Positions 1 through 7,013 of a stretch of 17,225 nucleotides of DNA are shown here, piece after piece. Each line of letters opens with the position of its first letter. Position 1 is the first letter of the stretch. The notes beneath the pieces were generated by a model, which worked only from the letters and a program-made list of their open reading frames with translations, made no database searches and was not told the origin of the DNA. The stretch lies in contig JAKVCH010000015.1 in the NCBI GenBank assembly GCA_022447485.1, positions 1-17,225 on the forward strand. Reading direction: 5' to 3'. The DNA is from Polyangiaceae bacterium. GTDB lineage: Bacteria; Myxococcota_A; Polyangia; Polyangiales; Polyangiaceae. Both the position numbers and the translations under genes were made by a program.

Positions 1-2
1 AG

Positions 3-404
3 GCAGCAAAACAGTACAAGGTGGATGACCTCTCCAAGGTGGCTGAAAAGATTGTCAAAGCCTGCGGTGAAGACGTCAATTGCTACCTCAAAGAGATCGA
101 AAAGGGCGAGAACCAGAATAAGAAGAACCAATTCGCTGGTCTGAAAGCCGGCTACATGATTGGCGTACTTGGTGACGCGGCTGCACGAGATAAGCTGGTT
201 GAGGGTCTTGCAGGTATCGAAAATGGCGCCATCACTTTCGTAGCCCTACAGAGCATCGATCACCTTGCTCCCGAGGGCGCGCCAGAGATCATTACCGGTC
301 TCGAAGAACTCGTTGAAAAGAACGAGAAAGCAGGTGGCTCACGGAAGGGTGCGAATTCGATGATCAACACGGTTATCTATCGCGTCTCCGTCCGCGGAAG
401 CTAA
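3..404 (+). CDS. HEAT-like alpha-helical repeat protein, C-terminal part (cut by window edge)
   Basis: The reading frame is open to the left edge; residues AAKQYK precede the GTG at 21, so that GTG is probably an internal valine and the gene starts outside the window. The visible 133 residues are alpha-helical in character, with helix-pair spacing and Gly/Ala turns typical of HEAT or Armadillo-type repeats (for example GLKAGYMIGVLGDAAARDKL, then a second helix pair around APEIITGLEELVEKN). Two cysteines lie seven residues apart (CGEDVNC). No catalytic motif is seen. Proteins of this type are usually scaffolds, often exported in Myxococcota-like bacteria, but export cannot be judged without the N-terminus. 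The gene ends 28 bases before a strong terminator hairpin. The repeat assignment is by pattern only; the function is unknown. Confidence 0.6.
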   Translation, partial: AAKQYKVDDLSKVAEKIVKACGEDVNCYLKEIEKGENQNKKNQFAGLKAGYMIGVLGDAAARDKLVEGLAGIENGAITFVALQSIDHLAPEGAPEIITGLEELVEKNEKAGGSRKGANSMINTVIYRVSVRGS

Positions 405-432
405 TTGAAAACTAAAAGATGCGCTCCTTGGC

Positions 433-477
433 GAGGGCATAAAAAAAGCACCATCTCGGTGCTTTTTTTATGCCCTC
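433..477. terminator. Bidirectional rho-independent terminator
   Basis: Two perfectly complementary 20-base arms (433-452 and 458-477) flank a 5-base loop, atctc. The core is GCACC/GGTGC, with A7 on the left and T7 on the right, and an outer GAGGGCAT/ATGCCCTC clamp. Read on either strand, a GC core hairpin is followed by a run of seven T, so it should stop both the rightward HEAT-like gene ending at 404 and the leftward kinase/activator gene ending at 535. The symmetry fits its place between two convergent genes. Confidence 0.93.
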
Positions 478-534
478 CAGCCGCTCGAAAGAAGGGAACG
501 ACAACGAAACCGAATTTCATTCGTACTCTCCACG

Positions 535-3500
535 CTACTTTTGAATCTCGTATTGCTTTAAGCGCCGATAGAACGTTCGACGAGGCATACCCAAACGCTG
601 CGCCGCCCGTACGCGATTCCAATTTTCTGCCTGAAGAGCCTCCAGAATGCGCAAGCGTTCTTCGCGCTGATGGCTCTTCAGAGACTGCCTAAGTAGCTGC
701 TTCTCGCGACCTACCGTCGCAAGAGACCCTCCATCGGCTCTTGAAGCTAAACGTGCTTTCCCTTGCTCAAGGCGCTCTTGACCAGATGTACCCTTGAAAT
801 CGATCGACGGCCCCCTCGGCTCCGCGCCCAAATCTTCTGCATCAATCTGATCCCCTTCAGAAAGAACCCACGCGCTCAAAAGCATATTCTCTAATTGGCG
901 TACGTTACCGGGCAACTGATGCTGCTGGAGGTATTGCCGAGCTTCTCGACTCATCTGCTTCTTTGGCTGACCAAAGCGTGCAGAGAAGCGCTCCAAAAAA
1001 TGCTCCGTCAAAAGCGGAATATCTTCACGACGCTCTCGTAGCGGTGGTAACGCTATTTCGACCACCTGAATCCGATAGAGAAGATCCTCCCGCAATTCAC
1101 CTTTGGCCACAGCATCCTCAAGAGAGCGATTTGTGGCAAAAATCACCCGCACATCTATCTCTTCTTCCCTGCTTGCCCCAATGGGTCGAACTTTCGACTC
1201 CTGCAATACACGCAACAGACTCGCCTGCATTTTCATCGGCGTTTCACCGATCTCATCGAGAAAAACCACCCCACCTTCCGCATCCCGAAATAGCCCGGGC
1301 CGAGCACGATCGGCGCCTGTGAACGCCCCTCGGGTATGACCGAATAATTCACTCTCCAAAATAGCCTCGGGAACAGCGCCGCAATTCAGAGCCTGCAGAG
1401 GACGCGACTTACGGGGTGAGCCCTCGTAAATCGCCCGGGCCACCACCTCTTTCCCCGTACCGCTTTCCCCTGTGATAAGTACCGGAACATCCGTCTCTTG
1501 AATCCGTTCAATCAGCGAATAGATCTTACGCATCGCAGGAGATCCACCCACCAGACCTCGAAAACTCGTATGGCTTTGCAACTGAGCTTGGGTAGCTGAC
1601 AACTGCTTCCGAACTTCTTGTAATCGCGCCGTCCGCTGGTTCAACAGAGCTCGCAGCTTCACTCGCGCTTCTGCAAGATGCTCTGTCTTCTCTCGTAAAT
1701 GACTGGCTTGAACCGCCAGTTCGTCCTTCTGAACTTTGAGTCTTCGAATCAACGATGCAGTTGATAAGGCAATCGCTGCTTGATCCGCAAAAGCAGAAAG
1801 GGTCACAACTTCTTCAGAAAATTGAGGCGCGACTCCTTCACGAGAGTCCAAGTAGATGACACCCAAAATCTGCCGACCCTGAGCCACGATCGGCACACAA
1901 ACCACAGCAGTAACCGCTGAGGCATGAAGTGAGGACGTCTCTGCCAGCGCTCTATCACGAGCAATGTCCACGCTCACCACAGGCTCGAGTGTCTGTAAAA
2001 CGCGCTTGGCAATAGAGAGAGAAAATGCACGCTCCTCCTCTTCAATCGCCCCTCGGAAAGCGCTGACCTTTAATGATTCAGCCTTCTCACCCAAAAGCAA
2101 AAGAGCACGGCTGACCTGCACCAGCTCGGCGGCATGACTCAAAATACGCAAGGCTAATTGATCAAAATCCTCCTCTGTCGCTAGTTCAGCATTGATTGCC
2201 AAAATCTTCGACAGCCGCCGCTCAAGGGGTGTGCGGCTCAACTGCGAAAGAGACTCCGTCGCCGTTGTTCGAGAAAGCCCCCTCGGTTTTTCCGCTGATA
2301 GCGCTGAGGAGCCAAGCGTCTGGCGAGCGCCGTTCTTAGAACCTGAGACACCACGAGGCTCATCGCAGACGGCAACTAGACCTTCACCACCGGTCGACAC
2401 AAAGGGCTGGGATGGCGGTAAATGGTCCACCCCCGAGCTCTGCTGCTCCGAAACAGCACGACGCAAAGCTAGCCTCTTTGGTTCACTCCAAAAAACAACG
2501 GCCAATTCTGACGGTAAATGTGCCGCTATCTCCTCAAGAATTTCAATCGCTTCAATCCTCAACCGTCTCGAACGGGTGATCTGACCGGCCTGCTCAGCGA
2601 GTTGCGCCAAGAGTGCCAAAGAGCGCCAAGCCCATTCCTTTCGAGAGTGGGCGCGAGCCATCTCCAAAGCCTCATGACACAGCTTTTCAGCCTCTAGTGG
2701 CTGACCCTGAGCAGCTCGCAAGCAAGCTTCCGCAAGAAAGCGTAACGAAGATGCCTGGGACGCACTCGCAGCTAAACCAGACTCAAAGAGCCGATTCAGC
2801 AGGGTAACGCCAGCGATAAATGCTCCACTTTCACGGTCGGCAGGCCGTCGGGCACTGACCGCGGTCAAAATCGCTTCGAAGTAAGCCTCGGCCTCGTCCG
2901 CACCCCGCCCTTGTTCCCGCCAGAATTCGGCGCAGCGCTCATAGGCCTCCATGCTTTCAGCAAATTTCCCTTCAGCCGCTAATAATTCAGCGTCATGACC
3001 CACCATCTGAGCTCGCGTCATCGGCAAAAGAGTCGATTCATTCGCGGCGAGAAGCAGCAGTCGAGCTCGAGCTCGCTCAATCCGACCTAGATAGAGATCG
3101 AGATTGCTTAAATTTAATTGCGCTTGATGAACCGAGGCTGAACGACCCGCTTTTTGAGCTGAGGCCAAGCCCCGCTCGAGGAGTTCCAAGGCTTCAGCAA
3201 GGCGACCCTGCCCTTTTAAAAGACCAGCAAGGTTGATCTGCAACGATGAGAGCGACCCTGCATCGCCTCGCTCTAAACCAATTTTTAAAGCCGAGCGGTA
3301 GGCGCGTTCAGCTTCTTCTTCTTTTCTATTCCTCCAGCACGCCGTGCCCAACGAGGCCAACGCAACGGCTTCAACCCTTGCATCTCCCACATCGCGAGCT
3401 TCCTTTAGTGCCTGCTCCAGAAGGCGAAGGGCTCTTTCCCCGTCACCTGCCAATGATGCTGCCAAACCAAGATAAGCCCGACCTTCAGCTCCCAAGGTAG

Positions 3501-5199
3501 AGCGGCGAGAGTCGATCAAGCCCAACACCTCTTCGGCGCGTTCAATCTTGCCACAGCCTAATAGGGCGCGCCCGAGAATCACCCGTGCTTCCAACTCTTC
3601 TTGGTTCTTCAAACAACTGCTCGATCGCCTGTTTGTCGAAAGCTCCAATAGCTGTTCGCACGCTTCGACAGCGGCGCGAGCGCTCCCAGCAACAACCTCA
3701 TAACGAGCCCTCAGAAGCACCACCGTCGGAGAGAAGTCATCGTGTAGATCCTCTAAAACTTCCTGGGCAACGCGATAATTACCTCTCGCGAGAGACTTCG
3801 ATAGTCTCTGATAGGCCGATAAACCTACTTCAATTTTAGTTTCAGCCTCTAAAACCCGATCAATATCTCTTCTCTGGGCTAGGGGAGCAGAGCCCACCGC
3901 ATCACAAAAGACCCTCAACGGTCCGGGTAAACCACCAACTCGCTCGACCGCATACTCGGCCAAACTCGGCTCGAGAGAAGGAATGGCATGAAGTACGAGG
4001 TCTCGGCATTCAGAAAGGGATAAATGCGGTAATTCAAAGCTCGCGTCGGCTTGAAAACCCGGCTCTTTGGACTGATGAACAACAATGGTCTTTATTTGGA
4101 GACGCCGGAGCTCACGAACAGCTCGATGGAGCTGCTCCCGTTCCTTCTCTCCTTCTGCTGACCAATCGAGAATCACTAATTCATTACTGCTTCCACCACA
4201 AGGCAGAAGCTTTTTCTCACTGTAAAAATTCCACGCCGATAGGGACTCTATCAATAATCTGGGTCGCCCTTGCGCCATTCCAAGCCACGAGAACCGCCGC
4301 AAAAGCGAGCTCATGCCAATACCTCGAGCACCCCTCAACTCAAACACAAGCCCGTTGTCTAACTGGGCTAATTCACGCTCCAAAAGATACGCCCGCTCCT
4401 GCAACGCCACCAAGCGCCAGCGCAGTAACTCTTGCTCTTCCGCTGGCACATCGCCATCTAGGGCAACTCGTAGGGCATGGGCCATTTCGTCTACCGCCGG
4501 AAACCTTGATTCCGGGACGGTACGAGTCGCTCGAATCACGATATCGTGAAGCGCATCATCAACCGGACGGGGACTCATTTCAAAGAGTTGATCCAAGAGA
4601 TCCCGTAACATCACTCCTAGGGCGAAAACTTCAGCGGCAACAGTTAAGGGAGCACCGGTACGTAACTCTGGTGCAGCGTAATAGGGCGTCATGCCTTTCA
4701 GGAGACTACCCTCAAGCCGCAAGGCCCCGCTTAGGCCAAAATCAAGGAGAGCCACCGAACCATCCGAACGAATGATGATATTCTCCGGCTTTATATCCCC
4801 ATGAAGTAGGCCCAGGCGATGCACGTGAGCCAGTTCTCGAGCCCCCAGATAAAGGGTCGCGACCGCCCGCCTTGGCTCTCTGGCTGCGAGTTCTCCAAAG
4901 TGACAACCTTCTACTAAATCGCGCACGATATAGAGGCGACCATCGTGCAAACGACCAAGAAGACGCACCTGAGGAGCACCGGCGCCTTCCAAAAGCTCCA
5001 GGGAGAGCATCTCGTTAATCAACGCTTCTCTCTCGCCTGCGCCAGCCGTTGCTGCATGGAGAAGCTTCACGGCAACTCTTTTTTGATGAATGCTATCCCA
5101 AGCCGAAAATACAGCACCTCCACCTCCGGCGCCCAAGGGCTGAAGGTCACTAAAATAAGGAGGCAACCCCTCCTCGAGCGCATGAGGTGAGCTACTCAT
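535..5199 (-). CDS. Ser/Thr protein kinase - ATPase-like - TPR - GAF - sigma54 activator (AAA+) - Fis HTH fusion regulator
   Basis: A cytoplasmic signalling protein of about 1,554 residues that appears to join a Hanks-type kinase to a bacterial enhancer-binding protein. Domains, numbered from the TTG at 5202: kinase about 16-260 with P-loop LGAGGGGAV, VAVK lysine 46, catalytic HGDIKPEN (Asp136, so not an RD kinase), DFG at 154-156 and an APE motif; ATPase-like module from about 290 with a P-loop-like GARGIGMSS and a possible Walker B LVILDW; TPR-type helices about 470-900; polar linker; GAF about 1005-1150; coiled coil about 1155-1213; sigma54 AAA+ from about 1216 with Walker A GESGTGKE, GAFTGA and Walker B VVFLDEIGE; Fis-type HTH in the last 40 residues. 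The full GAFTGA motif indicates a true sigma54 activator. The ATG at 5199 is preferred over the TTG at 5202; neither has a clear ribosome site. The gene starts 29 bases after the outer-membrane protein gene and may be cotranscribed with it. Targets are unknown. Confidence 0.95.
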   Translation of the reverse strand: MSSSPHALEEGLPPYFSDLQPLGAGGGGAVFSAWDSIHQKRVAVKLLHAATAGAGEREALINEMLSLELLEGAGAPQVRLLGRLHDGRLYIVRDLVEGCHFGELAAREPRRAVATLYLGARELAHVHRLGLLHGDIKPENIIIRSDGSVALLDFGLSGALRLEGSLLKGMTPYYAAPELRTGAPLTVAAEVFALGVMLRDLLDQLFEMSPRPVDDALHDIVIRATRTVPESRFPAVDEMAHALRVALDGDVPAEEQELLRWRLVALQERAYLLERELAQLDNGLVFELRGARGIGMSSLLRRFSWLGMAQGRPRLLIESLSAWNFYSEKKLLPCGGSSNELVILDWSAEGEKEREQLHRAVRELRRLQIKTIVVHQSKEPGFQADASFELPHLSLSECRDLVLHAIPSLEPSLAEYAVERVGGLPGPLRVFCDAVGSAPLAQRRDIDRVLEAETKIEVGLSAYQRLSKSLARGNYRVAQEVLEDLHDDFSPTVVLLRARYEVVAGSARAAVEACEQLLELSTNRRSSSCLKNQEELEARVILGRALLGCGKIERAEEVLGLIDSRRSTLGAEGRAYLGLAASLAGDGERALRLLEQALKEARDVGDARVEAVALASLGTACWRNRKEEEAERAYRSALKIGLERGDAGSLSSLQINLAGLLKGQGRLAEALELLERGLASAQKAGRSASVHQAQLNLSNLDLYLGRIERARARLLLLAANESTLLPMTRAQMVGHDAELLAAEGKFAESMEAYERCAEFWREQGRGADEAEAYFEAILTAVSARRPADRESGAFIAGVTLLNRLFESGLAASASQASSLRFLAEACLRAAQGQPLEAEKLCHEALEMARAHSRKEWAWRSLALLAQLAEQAGQITRSRRLRIEAIEILEEIAAHLPSELAVVFWSEPKRLALRRAVSEQQSSGVDHLPPSQPFVSTGGEGLVAVCDEPRGVSGSKNGARQTLGSSALSAEKPRGLSRTTATESLSQLSRTPLERRLSKILAINAELATEEDFDQLALRILSHAAELVQVSRALLLLGEKAESLKVSAFRGAIEEEERAFSLSIAKRVLQTLEPVVSVDIARDRALAETSSLHASAVTAVVCVPIVAQGRQILGVIYLDSREGVAPQFSEEVVTLSAFADQAAIALSTASLIRRLKVQKDELAVQASHLREKTEHLAEARVKLRALLNQRTARLQEVRKQLSATQAQLQSHTSFRGLVGGSPAMRKIYSLIERIQETDVPVLITGESGTGKEVVARAIYEGSPRKSRPLQALNCGAVPEAILESELFGHTRGAFTGADRARPGLFRDAEGGVVFLDEIGETPMKMQASLLRVLQESKVRPIGASREEEIDVRVIFATNRSLEDAVAKGELREDLLYRIQVVEIALPPLRERREDIPLLTEHFLERFSARFGQPKKQMSREARQYLQQHQLPGNVRQLENMLLSAWVLSEGDQIDAEDLGAEPRGPSIDFKGTSGQERLEQGKARLASRADGGSLATVGREKQLLRQSLKSHQREERLRILEALQAENWNRVRAAQRLGMPRRTFYRRLKQYEIQK

Positions 5200-5228
5200 C
5201 AATGATCGCGCCGCGTCATTCTGAAGCC

Positions 5229-6140
5229 TTAAATCCCGTAATCAGCGCCGAGCCCAAACCAAAAGCCCGACGAGCCAAGCCCAAATTGAAAACGCCCAAT
5301 GAAGTGCTCGTGAGGCTGGTAACGAAGCCCTGTCTGAAAATTCAACCATGGATAGACAGGCCAAGGGTTACTTGGCCCGTAATCTCCATCGGCAGGACAT
5401 TGACCGCCTGCGGATGGCGGGTTGCCTGGACCGACGCAGGGATAGAGATTCGTATAAGGGTCGGTAAAACCTGGCGTTCCGACTGGCACAGGCGCCCCAG
5501 CGTCATTGCCAAAATAGGCTTCCGTACGGCTGACATCACCAAGCGGGATACCAAGACCAGCCCCAACGCCCACCGTAAAATCGAGCTGCTTTACAATGGG
5601 AAAGCGCCAATCAAAATCGAAAGTTATGTAGAGAGCCTTGAGATTACTCTCAACTAACTCCCACATCTCCTCACTATCCTTCTTGCCCTTAAAAGGTGTG
5701 GGCTTCAAACCATAGCCAGCACCCCAAAGATTCAAAGCAATATCTAGATTCTCATGAAGAGATACGCCTGCCGCAACACCACCACCGTTTAAGACAGCCG
5801 TTCTTCCACCATCCACACCGAATACATTGATCAATGACTTAGGCAGGATGATCATTTTATAGCGAGCACCAACAAACCACTGAAGCTTCTTTGGTGGTGT
5901 CTTCTCTACTGCCGATAAAGAATCTTCGTCCTGCGAGTCAAGCTCTGTTGCTTCGGTTACCTGATCATCTTGAAGCTCGACAGCGTCAGTCTCATCTAGA
6001 GCGGAACTCTGTTCATCTTCATCCTCTTCGAGATCGACTTGTGCCATGGCAGAAGTTGAAATCGTGCTTCCTAAAAATAGAGAAGAGAGGAAAATGAATC
6101 GATTCTTTAAATTTTTCATATTCTTCATCGCTGCGACCAT
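5229..6140 (-). CDS. Outer-membrane beta-barrel protein with acidic mature N-terminus
   Basis: A 303-residue exported protein. The N-terminus carries a signal peptide (basic KNLKNR, hydrophobic FIFLSSLFLGS, cleavage likely after AMA before Q). Next comes a strongly acidic, probably disordered stretch of about 50 residues rich in Asp, Glu, Gln and Ser. From about residue 85 there are alternating aromatic/small-residue strands (WFVGARYKMII, ALYITFDFDWRF, LDFTVGVGAGLGI, FIGRFQFGLGSSGFWFGLGADYGI) typical of a small outer-membrane barrel. A long Pro/Gly-rich insert with two cysteines (about residues 230-250) is probably an external loop and might form a disulfide. Three in-frame ATGs (6140, 6128, 6119) are possible starts; none has a strong ribosome site, and the third gives the most usual signal-peptide length. 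Its role, whether porin-like or structural, is not evident. It lies directly upstream of the kinase/sigma54 activator. Confidence 0.8.
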   Translation of the reverse strand: MVAAMKNMKNLKNRFIFLSSLFLGSTISTSAMAQVDLEEDEDEQSSALDETDAVELQDDQVTEATELDSQDEDSLSAVEKTPPKKLQWFVGARYKMIILPKSLINVFGVDGGRTAVLNGGGVAAGVSLHENLDIALNLWGAGYGLKPTPFKGKKDSEEMWELVESNLKALYITFDFDWRFPIVKQLDFTVGVGAGLGIPLGDVSRTEAYFGNDAGAPVPVGTPGFTDPYTNLYPCVGPGNPPSAGGQCPADGDYGPSNPWPVYPWLNFQTGLRYQPHEHFIGRFQFGLGSSGFWFGLGADYGI

Positions 6141-6150
6141 TCAAAAGTGG

Positions 6151-6172
6151 CAGAAGTGTGCCAGTACTTCTG
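6151..6172. promoter_or_regulatory. Inverted repeat in divergent promoter region (candidate operator)
   Basis: CAGAAGT and ACTTCTG form perfect 7-base arms separated by 8 bases, inside the 72-base gap between the divergent outer-membrane protein and msrB genes. A second, overlapping 5-base pair (TGGCA/TGCCA, 6148-6163) sits in the same place. The position suits a regulator that controls one or both genes. The arms are short and no known operator is recognised, so this is a candidate only. Confidence 0.3.
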
Positions 6173-6196
6173 ACACAGTAAAAGAGCCATCCGACC

Positions 6197-6202
6197 AAGG
6201 AG
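6197..6202 (+). promoter_or_regulatory. Ribosome binding site of msrB
   Basis: AAGGAG lies 10 bases before the ATG at 6213. It is one of the clearest Shine-Dalgarno sites in the window and fixes the msrB start. Confidence 0.75.
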
Positions 6203-6212
6203 CAGAAGAAAG

Positions 6213-6629
6213 ATGTCTACAAGCCGCCCAGACCCATCGAGAAATCATGAATTCGCCAAGATTCTCACCCCTGAGGAGTACCGCATCACAAGAGAAGGAG
6301 GGACCGAACCAGCCTTCAGCGGAGTCTATAACGACGATAAACAACCCGGAAACTACCATTGTAAGTGCTGCGGGGAGGTACTCTTTCGAGCAGACGAAAA
6401 ATTTGATTCAGGCAGCGGCTGGCCGAGCTTCTTTGCCAGCGCACCAGGAGTTCAAATCAAAGAAATTGAGGATACGAGCTATGGCATGCGCCGGGTTGAA
6501 ATTCGCTGCCCTCATTGTGACGCCCATCTCGGGCATGTTTTTCCTGACGGACCAGCGCCCACCGGCCAACGATACTGCGTCAACTCTCTTTCTTTAAAAA
6601 AGTCAGCAGCTAAAACCCAAGACCGATGA
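6213..6629 (+). CDS. msrB: Peptide-methionine (R)-S-oxide reductase MsrB
   Basis: Reduces the R form of methionine sulfoxide in oxidised proteins, using thioredoxin-type electron donors. The 138-residue length matches stand-alone MsrB. Seen in the sequence: the zinc-binding cysteine pairs CKCCGE and CPHCDAHLGHVF, the substrate region SGSGWPSF, and the catalytic cysteine in GQRYCVNSLSL (a cysteine, not selenocysteine). There is no signal peptide, so it should act in the cytoplasm. The start is supported by AAGGAG at 6197-6202. Its stop codon overlaps the start of the next gene (ATGA at 6626-6629), so the two genes are almost certainly translated from one mRNA and together form a small thiol/redox operon. 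It is divergent from the outer-membrane protein gene. Confidence 0.97.
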   Translation: MSTSRPDPSRNHEFAKILTPEEYRITREGGTEPAFSGVYNDDKQPGNYHCKCCGEVLFRADEKFDSGSGWPSFFASAPGVQIKEIEDTSYGMRRVEIRCPHCDAHLGHVFPDGPAPTGQRYCVNSLSLKKSAAKTQDR

Positions 6630-6979
6630 TGAAAATCTACAGCTATCCTCAATGCGGCACCTGCAAAAAGGCACTCGCCTGGCTCAAAGCCAATCAAATC
6701 GAATTTGAAACGATTCATATCGTCGACCAGCCACCGTCCCAAAAAGAGTTGAAAAAAGGGCTCTCTCTTTCAGAAAAGCCGATCAATAAATTCTTCAACA
6801 CCTCAGGACAGGTTTATCGTCAGGGAAATTACAAGGAAAAGTTAAAGACGATGACGGAGGCTGCGGCTATCAAAGAACTTGCCAGCCACGGGAAACTGAT
6901 CAAACGGCCCCTGGTGATCAGTGACGAATATTGTCTCGTCGGCTTTCGAGAAGAAGAGTGGGCCTCAGCGTTGCTTTGA
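6626..6979 (+). CDS. Spx/ArsC-family thioredoxin-fold protein
   Basis: A 117-residue protein with the ArsC/Spx fold: an N-terminal beta strand (KIYSYPQCGTCKKALAWL) with a CxxC motif (residues 10-13), a helix, and the conserved RPLVISDEYCLVGF segment containing the cis-Pro-type loop and the C-terminal strand. Family members include arsenate reductase ArsC, YffB and the RNA-polymerase-binding regulators Spx and MgsR. The CxxC pair resembles Spx/MgsR and the YusI-type uncharacterised proteins; it lacks an evident ArsC three-arginine signature, so I do not call it an arsenate reductase. A four-base overlap with msrB suggests a shared oxidative-stress role, which is inference. The first of two adjacent ATGs (6626 and 6629) is the one that overlaps the msrB stop. 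Confidence 0.85.
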   Translation: MMKIYSYPQCGTCKKALAWLKANQIEFETIHIVDQPPSQKELKKGLSLSEKPINKFFNTSGQVYRQGNYKEKLKTMTEAAAIKELASHGKLIKRPLVISDEYCLVGFREEEWASALL

Positions 6980-7013
6980 CGCGACGAGCTTAAAAGCTTC
7001 AGCGCAACGAGGC
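6962..7013. terminator. Possible shared terminator hairpin over the ends of two convergent genes
   Basis: GCCTC+GTTGC (6962-6966, 6970-6974) can pair with GCAAC+GAGGC (7004-7013), with a 3-base bulge. A small AGCTT/AAGCT hairpin lies inside the loop. The structure spans both stop codons (6979 on + and 6999 on -), which are only 19 bases apart, so it could end transcription both ways. There is no T run, so intrinsic termination is doubtful. Confidence 0.3.

Noticed and set aside
631..681. 10-base inverted repeat CTGAAGAGCC/GGCTCTTCAG inside the HTH-coding part of the kinase/activator gene.
   Set aside because: It lies in well-conserved coding sequence with a 31-base spacer, and one such pair is expected by chance in a window of this size.
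6148..6163. A -24/-12-like sequence TGGCAC...TGCC on the minus strand before the barrel gene, attractive because the next gene is a sigma54 activator.
   Set aside because: The GG and GC elements are separated by 9 bases, whereas sigma54 promoters need 10, and the -12 element would lie only eight bases before the first ATG.
6046..6597. Open frame of 183 codons on the plus strand overlapping the barrel gene start and msrB.
   Set aside because: It conflicts with msrB, which has a clear ribosome site and a full set of family motifs.
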